A stretch of DNA of 64,000 nucleotides from Maylandia zebra (GCF_041146795.1 NC_135187.1:3049556-3113555), one strand, 5' to 3'; shown: positions 46,178 through 57,454, numbered from the stretch's first letter. Numbers and translations are program-made. Notes: generated from the sequence alone by a model not told the origin.

Positions 46178-46285
46178 GTAAGTACTTGAGTTGGTTTTTA
46201 ATTTTTTGTTTAGTTTTGAATGCATGTCCCTGTTGGGTCTTTGTGTTTTGTTCATTGGATTTTCTGTTCAGGGTTGAGTATTTAA

Positions 46286-47202
46286 GTCATTCAGTGCCAT
46301 AGACGTCTTTAGACGTCAAAATGAATCCGAACGCTCAGTGCCATAGACGCCTCTTGAGCTTTTTATTGAATTGAGAAGGTGGTGGAGTTGATTACATGGA
46401 TAAAATCCCACCAGCGTGACAGTCGGCTCTACTGAGAACGAGTATTGTGGCGCGATTTTTGATCCAGCTCGTCATTTCGAGCTTGAGGTGTCTGCAGCCT
46501 GACGTCATGGTTTTTCTAGCGATTCCAGTGAACATGAACCGGATTTATCTGACCAGTATCTCCTGTTAGAAACTTCTGAAGGCAGCAGGGACCAGAATAA
46601 TGAACGATTTGCTGCATAAAACGCACAGAAATTGTTGATAGACGAACCGATGGCCGGGTGGGGGGTGAACAGACTAAGTCGCGCACTCACTTGTGCACAT
46701 GCGGGAGTAACACACACACACAGACTCTCTGAATCATAAATCAGTCGCTTTTTTCTTATATATTTTTCAAATGTTGAAATTGTCTATAAACAACTATTTT
46801 TATACAAAAAATAATCTGCCAAAAGTACATTTTTACAGGTGATTTTTTTACTTCATAGTAGTAAAACTTAGTTGAGATGTTGCATGAATCATTGAAACAC
46901 GAAATATTTACATCAAAGTCACTGATCTGCTAGAAAAACCTATTTACACAAAGCGCTTTTGATCCAGAAACAGGTGTTTTGTCATGAAAGTTTCTCTTTT
47001 CTACTGCAGATTTCTAAATAACAGAGGTAGAAACATTTTTTTTGCTGCTGAAAGAAGAGAGACTCATTTTTGTCATGGTGGTTTCAGAATTCACATAGTC
47101 ATAGAACAAAATATTCTGTGAGCCTTCAAAATCAGTGAAAAAGCTAAATATCTCTGGAACTGAGGGGGGTATGAAATCTGAGAGTGGCTGGCACTGAATG
47201 AG
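46286..47202. mobile_element. 917-bp TTAA-flanked element nested in the cargo intron
   Basis: TTAA at 46282-46285 and 47203-47206; inverted ends GTCATTCAGTGCCA and, reversed, CTCATTCAGTGCCA. AGACGTC repeats stand inside the left end. A piggyBac- or Kolobok-type non-autonomous element; a different family from that at 15726. Confidence 0.75.
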
Positions 47203-48067
47203 TTAAGGGACATTCCAACCCTAAGTGAAGATATGTCTATTGCCATGTATAAGTGAGAAAAAAGCATTTCAGAATTACAATCCGAAGATGTTTATTGCCA
47301 TTGTCATTGAACATAATTTGCTGAATAGAAACCTGTTTCCGTGATAAGGTGCAACATAAACACACAGGATAAAAAATTTTGTAGCCAGCGCAGTCATTTT
47401 CCTGATCTGGCAGCAGCTTTAGCAGAGCATAAACAATGGATGTGAATGGCAGGTACTAGCATTTTGTGTGCAAAAGTGATTAAAATCACTCAATAATGAT
47501 ACCAAGTATTCCTGGGGAGCTCAACAATCATGCTGACTGCAAATGAAAAGTATGAATTGACATGAAGGATTTTCAGGAGCCGATTTAGACTTTGGACTAC
47601 ATTACGACAAAGCACTGCTGTAAGCCTCCACATGGTTATAACACAGCAGTTGAAGCCACTGCCGACCAGTGTCTATAAACCAACATGCTATTTGTGCAAT
47701 ATTTCTTCAACAAATCAAAGACCCATCCATTGTTACTGCAGCTTACCATGCTTGTATAGTAGTGGCTGTGTGTGTTTGTTTATGGAAGCTGGAGGCTTTT
47801 CCAACTGTTGCGTTATATCCATGCACCATGCACCATGCAGTGGATGTTTACAGCGGTGTTTGTCGTAACTGCAATGTAGTCTCAAGTCTAAATCAGCTTC
47901 TGCAAATCTTCCGTGTTACTTTTGCACTTTTCATTTGCCGTGAACATGATTACTGAGCTCCCAAGAAATATTTGTTTTCATTACTGTTTTCATTTTTGTT
48001 AGTCATTTTTTTATTTATTTTTTCACTTTTGCACACAACATGCTAGCACCTGCTATTCACTTCCATT
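47203..48067. other. cargo-gene intron sequence
   Basis: AT-rich, short frames only. A palindromic hint (CTGGCAGCAGCTTTAGCAGAGC, and later TTTGTGCTCTGCTAAAGC near 48490) may mark another decayed element. No gene recognised. Confidence 0.35.
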
Positions 48068-48481
48068 TGTTACACCCCGGCCTAGGCAACCGGAGTGCAA
48101 CACGAAAAAAAGTAAAAATAAAGAAAAAAAAACACACAAAAAAACCCCACTAAAGCTCACCACCAAAATCCCAAAACGAAAGTATCGACAAATCTATTTA
48201 CAGCTATTTACAACAAACTATTTATTTACAACAAAACACCAAACTATTTACAACACGGGGGAGATCGCGACCATGACACACTGAAACACAGGGTTTAAAT
48301 ACATAGAGGGAGCAATCAGGAAAATGGACAACAGGAGGGAAACACAGCTGGGGCAAATTAGAACTGACGAGACAGGGAAACGTAAACTGAAAACACTAAG
48401 ATAACACAGACTTTCAAAGTAAACAGGAAACACATAACAGTCACGCCAAAAACAACACACCGACAACACCGAAACGTAACA
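48068..48481 (-). mobile_element. solo-LTR-like insertion, 414 bp
   Basis: Starts TGTTACACC, ends CGTAACA, with CATT on both sides (48064-48067, 48482-48485). Internal wording read on the minus strand (TTTCCCTGTC, GTATTTAAACC, AATAAAT) fits a fish LTR with TATA and poly(A) parts. No coding sequence. Confidence 0.55.
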
Positions 48482-48887
48482 CATTGTTTGTGCTCTGCTA
48501 AAGCAAATGGATTGCTTCCGGATCAGGAGAATTAGTGTGCCGTTTACAAAAGGCTTGTTTCTCACTTTCTAACTGTGGCAATATGGCAATAGATAAAATT
48601 TCACTTAGAAGTGGAATAACCCTTAAAAATGATTTATTAGATTTTCTTTTCAAAGTGGAAAAACAAAACTGTGAAAAACAAGACATTTTTTATTTTAAAC
48701 GTTGGATTATGGTTTAATTTAGCTTTTAAAAATTACAGAATGACAAAGTAAAATCACTGAAAAACACAAAAGACAACCTGTTTTGGCTTATTTTCCTACC
48801 TGTAGTAGTTCATTCCCTTATGCACGTCATCCTGAAGTGCTTGAGCTATGTATTTTATACATCCTAACATTTAATTTCTCCTACAAG

Positions 48888-49166
48888 GATGAGGAGGAGC
48901 TCAATGCAGACCTTGCAATGCAAATCATGAAGATTGCTATCATTGGTGATGGGCCTCCAACCATCATCATTGAGGGATCCAAGATCCTGGAGAGGATTGA
49001 TGTTGCCAGATCCTGTGCTTTGATGATGGGAGTAATCTACGCTCTGAACCTTACCTATCCCAAGCAGCTGAAATTTACCTTTGAGGTATTTCAAAAGCTA
49101 TACCTTGAGCTTGATGGACAAAAAGCCAGCTCTAAAGTAATGAATCTTAAGTTTGGTATTTTCTAG
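48888..49166 (+). CDS. cargo gene, 3' coding exon
   Basis: 92 codons and a stop after a CTCCTACAAG acceptor, phase 0, so compatible with the zinc-finger exon. Reads DEEELNADLAMQIMKIAII, then DGPPTIIIEG, CALMMGVIYALNL, FTFEVFQKLYLELDG, SSKVMNL. The last part looks like the C-terminus of the same fish family as exon 1. Codon-level order (no stop in 92 codons, matching phase) supports recent coding. A long middle part expected in family members is not seen in the 2.7-kb intron, so this may be an internally deleted copy. Confidence 0.6.
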   Translation, partial: DEEELNADLAMQIMKIAIIGDGPPTIIIEGSKILERIDVARSCALMMGVIYALNLTYPKQLKFTFEVFQKLYLELDGQKASSKVMNLKFGIF

Positions 49167-50230
49167 AGCAGACTTGATAGACCATTCGTGAGTGAGTTTC
49201 ACAAAAACCTTATTCCTGCATTTCTGGCACTACTTCATTGTGTTTTACTAAATTTTAAAGCGCTGTTCTTAAGTCTTCTGAGTTAATGTTTTGCCGTGTC
49301 TTAAATGCTGTTATTTGCACATTTTTAAGGAATGCGTTTAATTTCTCCCATGACCTGTGTTCTGAGGGTATTGGTGTGTTTTAAAGTTTGTGTAATGCCC
49401 TCTTTAGCTGGCCTTAATCTTGAGGGTGAAAAGTCAAATATGGAAGAGAATCAAGAATACTTTGTAAGAGTGCTGACAAAGTTGAATGAAAGAAGCTTTG
49501 CTCATTTTATGTTTAAATTAATGCATTTAATGTATAGCAGCCTGTCATCTTTTGTTTTGATTCACTGTCACATGTTAAAGTAAAAAGAAGAGGATTCAAG
49601 TAGTAGGTTTTATTACAATTTTAATACACAGTTCCTTAAGTTTCAGCGGGCAATTTGTGTTCTAGGAAACTGAAGCCCACAAATCTTGCACTTCGCACGC
49701 ACGTTAAAGAATTGTGATGTTTGTTATTGTAATTAAATGGGTCTAACTCATTTGAATACATCTGTCTGAATTTCTATTCTTTCTGAGCACCAGGTACGAG
49801 TCCCTTAGCTGATATCCAGGTATTTGGCATCACATCTGCCGCATTCAAACAAATACACACAACATCCATTTCTTTTTTCTGAAGGTCATGACACAAGCGC
49901 ACACACAGCCCATGTTAAGGCTGACGTTCGTTTGGGAAAAAAAGTGATCGACAAGTTTCTAAGGTCTTAGAACCTTGACTTCTTTGTGGGCAGGCACCAC
50001 CATGCATGAGCCTGCCTACGCGGTAGTCATGGTTATAAGACACAGCCAAATGATCAAGGTTGTATTTTGGAGCGAATTAGCCTGCTGGGAAACAGGTAAA
50101 TGGCCTTATAGAATCTCCTGTGGGACCAAAAAATGACTACACTGTAACCAAAATATCATATTTGACCAACATAAATACTATTTATGCCGACAGTTAAGTT
50201 CATTTTAATTATAAATGTGTTTTATTTTGA
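49167..50230. other. cargo gene 3' flank
   Basis: No gene recognised; short AT-rich frames only (49332-49583). It may include the 3' UTR. Confidence 0.35.
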
Positions 50231-50231
50231 T

Positions 50232-50520
50232 CAAAAAGTTACTTCACCGTACATAAATATAATCTTGGATCAACTTGAATTCCTGTGTATTTGTTGACAA
50301 TTATTAAGTTCATGTTACTCAGAATGTGGTTTTTTTTGTGGCCAAAAAGTAACTTCACTATACATAAATTTCACGTTGGATCAACTTAAATTTTTGTGTT
50401 CTAGTCGAAAATTATTAAGTTAATTTTACTTAAGAATGTTTTTAATTGTGGCCAAAAAAGCTACTTCACCATACTCAAAAATATTGCTTTGAATTAATGT
50501 TATTCTGCCAGAAGTTGGCT
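50232..50520. repeat. subterminal tandem repeats of the CACT element
   Basis: Units starting CAAAAAGTTACTTCACC at 50232, 50343 and 50453, period about 110 bases, each with a TTGGATCAACTT and AATTATTAAGTT phrase. Repeated subterminal motifs are the usual transposase-binding arrays of CACTA-type elements. Confidence 0.65.
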
Positions 50521-50640
50521 TAACTCAAAAATTCTAGTGGAAAACGTTAACATGTTTTTTTTATTTGAACCAATGTTTTACTTATTAGAGTGTACGATGG
50601 ATTGAATCATTCCTGATAAACAGCATCGTCAGATTGATTC

Positions 50641-50682
50641 AAGTCAGTCAGATGATTTCCATAGAGAGGCACTTTGCATCAG

Positions 50683-50685
<3 letters not shown>
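50641..50685 (+). pseudogene. V9-delta: V promoter without its gene
   Basis: GATTTCCATAGAGAGGCACT and CTTTGCAT (50672-50679) match the V promoters; the upstream 50 bases match those before V6. At CAGCAGCAC the sequence passes into a CA repeat, and TATA box, leader and V exon are absent. V6-type units have a CA repeat 3' of the gene, so the deletion fused promoter and microsatellite. Confidence 0.85.

Positions 50686-50748
<63 letters not shown>
50686..50748. repeat. (CA)n microsatellite at the deletion junction
   Basis: About 31 CA units directly after the truncated promoter. Confidence 0.95.
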
Positions 50749-50751
<3 letters not shown>

Positions 50752-52157
50752 GAAAATGTCATTGTTGCTAAAGGAAAAGAAAGTTGGAAATATATCATTT
50801 ATTTTTAACAAATCATTTATGACCTTTGACTTCTGCTTCATACCAGCTCAAATAAATCTCAATTTCTAAATATCGATCATTATCAAAAATCATATTTCTG
50901 TAAGAAAAAAAATCTAACACTAAATGAACTCAGCAAAAGTCAGTGAGTCATAATTATCTGCACAATTTAGCAAATACTTCAAATAGAAACTTTAAGTCCA
51001 AATCAGTCAAATGATCAAATTTCCATCTTTTCTTTCTCAGGTTTTTAGATTTTCTCTTTTTTGCTCTTCAACACTGCCATGGTCCAAAGACCTGTTGACT
51101 TCCTATTCATGTTTTTGATTATTAATATGATTCGTTTCATTTATTTTCTGTTTTCCAGTCGCATTTCTTCGTCCCTCTGTTCCTTATGTTCTGTCAACCC
51201 GTGTCTCAGAGCTATTCTCTGGTTCCCTGTTTTATTTGGATTCTGCGTTCTGTGTGAGTGTATTCGTCATGTCTGATGAGGTTCAGCTGTGTCTGCCTTC
51301 TGTGGTGTATTCCCTCGTTACCCTCTGTGTATATTAGTATGTGTTCTAATAATAGCACTGACACATGTTCACATTCCTCAAATTGAGTTATTAATATTTA
51401 AACAGGTTATAGTCAAAGGTCAGCTGCCAATCTCAGAGTTAACCAACTCTGACTTTAAACTTAGGAGTTAAAACTGCTTTGTTCCTGAAAGCAGTTGAAC
51501 AAATTGAGTTGAGATGGAATCTTGAGCTCTCAGTTTGAGAACAGATGAAGGTAAATTTATTGAACTGTTTACCTCGACTTAAGCACATACCTGTGTACTG
51601 AACAGCCCTCGTCAGTGGATCCCAACACCAGTATTTGACAGTAACAGGTGAGCCTCAACTTTAATTGGTAAAGAGACACCATGAGAACTGACAGTACAAT
51701 ACTTTTATTTTACAAAAGTCAGCGTCTTTCAGTTCAAAGTTTGTTAGGCAGCTATTGCACATTTAAAACAACAACACAAACACAACGCAGCAACAAGAAA
51801 CTATGCAGTATATTATAACCGAATACTTAAACATGACTGCACAACAACCTTTCAAAAGAACATTTGTAGATGAATTGTTATTTTCCTTCCAATACTTGAA
51901 GCATTTTCTGAGCATCACTTTTTGGTGCATGGCTTGTTGCATGCATACCCCACCTGTCTCAACAGGACTATGAATACAACTATATACAGTCACATTTGTA
52001 AAAACAAACAACTTTTATACTAAACACTTTTAAAATGTACAATTTTGAAGAAGCCCAGGAGCAATCCCATTTCAGAACACTTAGAATAACACAACTTCCT
52101 CCCAAAAGGCCACAGGTTTCAACCACAGCTTTCCAGCATCAGTTCATGTAAATGCAG
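50749..52157. other. spacer with LTR-like debris
   Basis: 51050-51350 has wording of fish LTRs (CTCGTTACCCTCTGTGTAT). The rest is AT-rich. 51700-52150 may be the 3' UTR region of the HECT-like gene on the minus strand. No other gene seen. Confidence 0.35.
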
Positions 52158-52385
52158 CTACAGCTTTCCAAATCCCAGGAATCCTTTTAATGCAGTGTTC
52201 ATAAGATCTTTAAATTGATCCTCGTATGCAACACGTCTCGGAAGATACAGGGATAAGCTGCACATCGATGTGTATCCCTGACTCCTGATCATAAAAGTCT
52301 ATGTTGCAGGACCCCAGTGGTGGAAGTAAGTCAGCCCCAGTTATAAAGACCAGCAGCTCTTCAAACGTGTGGTCCACCTCTTGCT
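52158..52385 (-). pseudogene. HECT-like E3 ligase C-terminal exon, frameshifted
   Basis: After an acceptor (TTTTAACAG) the minus strand reads HTFEELLVFITGADLLPPLG, which resembles the LLVFxTGAD..PP(L/I)G segment near the end of HECT-type ubiquitin ligases multiplied in fish genomes (G2E3-like; from memory). Near 52275 the frame must shift by one base to continue as MCSLSLYLPRRV and end DLMNTALKGFLGFGKL with a stop at 52158. The catalytic-cysteine region would be the TSMCSLSL stretch. No upstream exons were found in 52390-53240, so this is a stray or captured exon. Confidence 0.55.
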
Positions 52386-53240
52386 CTGTTAAAATACATA
52401 CAACTAGTAAATAAAGCGTAATGTGTAGGTTCATGAATAAAAGATTTATAATCAGTTACACTGACTGTTATGTAGAGCGGTTGCATTAATGACAATTTAG
52501 GAGTCAAAAACAGGTTGTTAGGCAAAACCAATATTGCGAAGCATCGTATAATGAAAAAGCAAAGCAATCCTGCCCTCCTAAGACACAGGACATTAATTTT
52601 TGTCCTCCGAGTCGGAGACCTGTATGTCAAGGACCCTTGACAGGTATTCATATACCTAAATGAATGCCAAGAGAAAGAAAATATGTGTGTCGTCGTTAGG
52701 ATAGGGATTTATGTTGGTGTGAGAGACTGTAGCCTACAAGTTCATATTGTTCAATGACAGTTATGACATGTTGTGTTTCAGGTGATTTTACAGAAAAAAA
52801 ACACCAAAATAACGTACTGAATACTTTTAACAAAAAAACTCTGTATATTAAATTACTTCTTAAAATACCTACCCCAACACTGATCACGAGAATAGACTCA
52901 TTCTTGTACAGCGCTTTTCTGCTCCACCTGCTCAGTGTTTTATACAACAAACTGCAACATGCTGAAACATTTCATTACACAGCATGCAATGAATTTGCAT
53001 ATATGTAATGTCTTTAATATCCTGCTTAGTAATGGCAGTGTCTCTCAATTCCCCTTCGCACTTACTCTTTAACATAAACTTTGCTTTACTTCATGTATTG
53101 AAAGTGGCTTAATTCTACTGACTCATATTGACTACAGATAGCACACTGGCTTCCAATTAGAACCCTGGAAATCATTATTTAGAGTTTAATATTGACATCA
53201 CCACAAAAGTAAGACAAAGACTCGGTTCTTATTTAATATA
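52386..53240. other. AT-rich spacer between HECT-like exon and C5
   Basis: Short frames only, none recognisable. Confidence 0.35.
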
Positions 53241-53248
53241 GATATTTT

Positions 53249-53254
53249 TTTATT
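53249..53254 (-). terminator. possible poly(A) signal of C5
   Basis: AATAAA on the minus strand about 130 bases past the stop; the 3' flank differs from that of C2-C4. Confidence 0.45.
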
Positions 53255-53384
53255 CTTTAAAACTTTAAACTTTAAACTTTAAACAAAGCAATGAAAAATG
53301 AGAGAAGAAATTAGATTTTTTTTTTTTAAAGCTACAGAGTGCAGACTGAAAGTAAGACCAGCATGAAAGTCACAGTTAGTCAGG

Positions 53385-53713
53385 TCAGGACTGGGGACAC
53401 TGGTCTCTCATCAGTGGCTCTGAGACCAGAGTGTGGGAGCCCTGGGTGGCCTCACAGGTCACAGAGCCCACCTTCATCCAGTGGTCTGCAGGGAGCCTCA
53501 GGGTGCTGCTCCAGCTGTAGAGGCCGTCGTTCTCCTGCACCACGGGGCTCCTGCTCTCCTCCCAGCTGATGCTGCCACTGCCATCCACCTTCCAGGACAG
53601 ACTCCAGTCTGAGGGGAAGCCCTTTTTGGCCACACACATGACTGTAGCCTTCCCCTGTTTCAGCTCCTCACTAGAGGGCGCCAGCACGGTCAGGGAGGGG
53701 GGGACTCGACCCA
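53385..53713 (-). CDS. Ig light-chain constant exon C5 (divergent)
   Basis: 108 residues and stop, after a CTCTGCAG acceptor with a CT-rich tract. It begins GRVPPSLTVLAPSSEELKQG and goes on with VMCVAKKGF where C2-C4 have ITCLANKGF, then shares [30 protein letters not shown], and ends LMRDQCPQS. Intradomain and interchain cysteines are present. It is as intact as C2-C4 but clearly an older branch: its N-terminal third and both flanks differ while the middle is near identical. J-C intron 737 bp. Confidence 0.95.
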
Positions 53714-54450
53714 CTGCAGAGAGAGAGAGAGAGATGTTAGAGAAACTGGGAGTTTGGGTGAAACTGATCTCCAGATGTTTCACTTCCCTCTCTGAGCTTG
53801 GTAACCATGGTAACAGACAGGCTTCACTGCTGAACCATGGCAACAGACGAGTTTCAGTACCAAAGATAAAAATATTAAACCGTTTCTTTGACTTCTGATG
53901 TCCTCGTGTGTGTTATGTTTGAATAATTTATTAGTTTTACAATTAGAAAACAAATAAAATATTAAAATGTGAGAATTTTGTCAAAAAATTGTCAAAAAAA
54001 CAATTTATTATGTAAAAAAGAAAGAAGCATAGACCTGTTTTGCTCTATTTTGGAACAATAAAGATAACTGTACTTACTCACACTTTAAAATTCATAAACT
54101 CAGCAAATCTCAGACAGCAAACTGTTAATGTGTCGTTAATAATGTTAAATCGTTTAGAACTATTAATTTTAGATGGATGGCACATTATTTGCAGCAAAAG
54201 GTTGAAGACAAAACTTTTATGGAAATGTAAAATATATAAACGTTTTCTACTTTCCTTCAAGAAAAAAAAACTTTTAAAAGTTTAATTTCCAGTAAAAATA
54301 AATACACAAGACGATTTTCGTCTAAATTCAAAATTTACACTGATATTAAATTTTATATTCATGAGAAACATGAAGTATTTATGTAGAAGGAAATGAAATT
54401 CACCTTAATGATACAAGTTTGAGCTTCATAAATAAGTGAAATGTACTTAC

Positions 54451-54488
54451 AGTTAACATCCAGTCTGGTTCCTCCACCGAACGTGTAC
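54451..54488 (-). CDS. Ig light-chain J segment J5
   Basis: Reads [12 protein letters not shown], with Tyr where the other J segments have Trp, and TTC instead of TTT for Phe. Donor GTAAGT at 54450; the last base joins C5 to give a Leu codon. Confidence 0.92.
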
Positions 54489-54527
54489 CACAGTGATACA
54501 AACTCATTGAGGCGCCGTACAAAAACC
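54489..54527 (-). other. J5 recombination signal (23-RSS)
   Basis: CACAGTG 54489-54495, 23-base spacer, ACAAAAACC 54519-54527. Confidence 0.93.
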
Positions 54528-54529
54528 TC

Positions 54530-55857
54530 TGACTGTAGAGAGACACGGCTCTCTGACTCTGAGACAAACAAACTCAACAAAATCATTCACTGTTTGTATC
54601 ATTTTGTCAGCTCATGTGAAAACTGAAAATATTACAGTGCATCACATTTAAATAATGAATAATTTATTTGGAATGTAAAACTTTTGACTTTGATTTCTTG
54701 GGACTTTTTCTGATATCAAAATCTGAGAATAACACAGTGGATCCAATTTACAGAAATGTAAATGTTAATTAATATGCATCAGTGTAAATGAAGACTTTGT
54801 GATTTCCTACATTTTTAGAGACTATATTCATAAATATAGAAAAATCAGATATATTTGTGTTTGATGCTCTGATAAACTGGCTGATCCACTCCATACAAAG
54901 ATGCATATATATTGACAAAGGACACAAACATACACTACTGAGCCAGCACTGAACAGCAAGACTAAGGCTACGTTCACACTGCAGGCGAAAGTGCATCAAA
55001 TCCAACTTTTCTGACCCTAAGCGACTCATATCCGATCATGGTATGACAGAAAGCACAAATCCAATATTTTCCAAATCCGACCTAGTTCACTTTTGTCTGT
55101 GGTACTGAATCCGATACATATCTGACGTTTTAGAAAGCGACTGCTGTGTGAATGGTCATTGGTCACATGGAAGGGTAATACAGTTGGAAGCTGGAGGATC
55201 ACTCAGAACTTCCACTGCTTTTCTAGTACGCCAGTTATCTTAACCACAGTTTCTATTGAATGAACATCATGTTTCCATGTGTAATTTGACATTTTTGGGA
55301 AGTTTTTTCCTTTAATCATTATTGTTATCTTTTGCATATAGAAGTTTAGGCTATGAGGACGATTGGAGATGAACAAAAGGGTGGAGAGGAGAATAGTGAA
55401 GTGAGGATGCACATAGTGAAACCTCTTTGAGTGTACAATGGTGTTGATGTGATATACAGAATGTCAGAAAAGAAAAGTCTGTTATTGATGTGATTAGCAG
55501 AGTAATCCAAAGAGTGGGAATGTGCTGGAAATTTCTTTTATTTTATGAATTTGTCACATGTTTTAGTAATATCACTCTTGGGTCACTTCAAGGTTCACAT
55601 GTGGGGAAGCATTCAGCTTTTACTCTATTGCACAAAGTCAGGCATCGTTAGAAAGTTGGTGACACCCAGAGGGGGAGAATTCAACAGGTGGTGAAGTCTT
55701 TTGTTAATCAGGTCTTTGAGGATGTGGGGAAGAGGCAAGGAGCAGTCTCTATGTGACACTGGAAGAGGAGACAAGGTTGTAAACTCTCTCGGACGGGACA
55801 AGGGTGAGAACAACAACTGTTTGACTGTATTTAAAGAGGGCTGTGCCATTCATCTTC
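54530..55857. other. spacer with a possible MITE
   Basis: 54964-55165 starts GGCTACGTTCACACTGCAGG and looks like a piece of a hAT-type MITE. The rest holds nothing recognised. Confidence 0.35.
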
Positions 55858-55858
55858 A

Positions 55859-57037
55859 GGCTACGTCCACACTAGCCCAGATAGATTTGAAAACGGTGTT
55901 TTCATCTGAAAACAATCCACGTCCACACTAGGGTTTTCAGTTGTTTTCACAGAGTTGCGGGTCCACGCATGTGTGAAACGCAGGAAGATTCGACCTGCTT
56001 CATTTCTGTTTGTCATGGTCCTGGGCCATGTTGGCCCAGTATTCTTAGTTTTTGTGTGTTTTGTATTTTGTTCACTATTTATGCCTTGGTTCCTAGGTTA
56101 TTTAGTTAAGATGTTCCTTATTTGGTTACCTCCTGTGTGCCCCTGTGTATCTGTGAGCCGTCGTCTCTCCTTGTGTTTTATTCCATGTTTTCCCCAGCCC
56201 GTTATGTCTGTGTTCTCCCCGTGCTCTCTCTCCTCCTGTCTGAACCTCCGTGTACTTCCTGTTTTACTTTGACAGTCTCTCGTCAGTATGCGTCATGTTG
56301 TGTTCACTCCTGCCCTGTCTCGTTATGGTTATCTGTGTCAGCTGTGTTCCCCGTGTGTTCCCACTTCCCTCGTTAACCCTCTGTGTATTTATGTCTGCGT
56401 CTCCCTCAGTTCGGTGTCGCCTTCTCCCTCATGCTGTGTGTGATTCTCCCTGTGTTTCTTGGTGAGCTTTATATTTAGTTTTTCCCAGTTTAGTTTTGTA
56501 TTACCCGTGATCTGCCTTTCCAGCAATAAAGCTGTGCTCTCTGAGTTTATTCCCCGTGTCCCCGTGAGTGTGCGTTTGGGTCCTCTCCTGCCTGCCACAC
56601 AGCCGAATCATGACACTGTCTGGCACATATTTACTTTCCAGCTCTTTAAACGTCGCGGCAAAATGTTGAGGAAAAGCACCGAGTTTTTTAAATGGACTAA
56701 CAATGAGGTGGAGTTGTTGCTGCGAGTAACACAAAAGTACAAAGTTGCAAAAGCGAGTAAGAGTTAAAGAATTTGAAGAAAAGCAATCTGGAGCATGTAC
56801 AGACTGATATTAGTCTTAATAGAGCAAACAAAACAACTGCTGTATAATGCCCTCCGCTATCTTAGTTTAATTGGTCAAATGACTGCATCACATGACTAAC
56901 ATGCGTCATCGTTTTAGAAAGTCTCCGTTTTCACGGTCCACACTGCGACGCGAAAGCACCATTTTCAAATGTATGCGTTTTCGAGAGCGCAGCATTTTCC
57001 TTGAGCGAAAACGCTGTCTCAGTGTAGACGGGACGCC
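55859..57037. mobile_element. hAT-like MITE split by a solo LTR
   Basis: Left end GGCTACGTCCACACTAG, right end reversed GGCGTCCCGTCTACACTGAG; inner GTTTTCA/TGAAAAC motifs near both ends. A solo LTR (56011-56615) lies inside. Target duplication not clear. Confidence 0.5.
56011..56615 (+). mobile_element. solo LTR, 605 bp
   Basis: Starts TGTCATGGTCC, ends ATCATGACA, flanked by CTGTT (56006-56010) and CTGTC (56616-56620), a 5-bp duplication with one change. AATAAAGC near 56525 marks the poly(A) part. No internal coding region. Confidence 0.7.
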
Positions 57038-57105
57038 AAAACAGAGAGAAAACGATGTGTTTTCCAATGAAAACGCATTAGTGAGGAGATGTGTGTGTGT
57101 GTGTG

Positions 57106-57449
57106 CTCTCGAGAAGATCTGCATGGAGGAATGGGCCAAAATACCAGCTACTGTGTGTGCAAACCTGGTAAAGACCTATAGTAAACGTTTGACCTCTGTT
57201 ATTGCCAACAAAGGTTATGTTACAAAGTATTGAATTGTATTTTTGTTATTGACCAAATACTTATTTGCCACCCTGATTTACGAATAAATTCTTTACAAAT
57301 CCTACCATGTGAATTCATGGATTATTTTTTCACATTCTGTCTCTCACAGTTGAAGTGTACCTCTGGTGCAAATTACTGACCTCTGTCATCATTTTAAGTG
57401 GGGGAACTTGCACAATCGGTGGCTGACTAAATACTTTTTTGCCCCACTG
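57106..57449 (+). mobile_element. Tc1-like element, 3' end only
   Basis: Transposase C-terminus [20 protein letters not shown], then VIANKGY and the non-coding end up to TTTTTTGCCCCACTG followed by TA. The reverse of this end, CAGTGGGGCAAAAAAG, is a typical Tc1-family TIR start. The 5' part is missing. Confidence 0.7.
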
Positions 57450-57454
57450 TAGCA

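Larger units (their letters stand above)
43768..50592. mobile_element. 6825-bp CACT-ended DNA transposon with zinc-finger cargo gene
   Basis: TIRs CACTCTAAAAAGTAA (43768-43782) and, reversed, CACTCTAATAAGTAA (50578-50592), 14 of 15 equal, flanked by TA on each side. The paralogous block at 22788 reads straight through AATACTACGATGG, proving the insertion and the 2-bp target duplication. CACT ends with a short duplication suggest the EnSpm/CACTA (CMC) group, though TA also fits Tc1/mariner. No transposase was found. Inside: a CpG-containing promoter-like region, a gene with a C2H2 exon and a second coding exon, and at least three later nested insertions. Confidence 0.8.
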
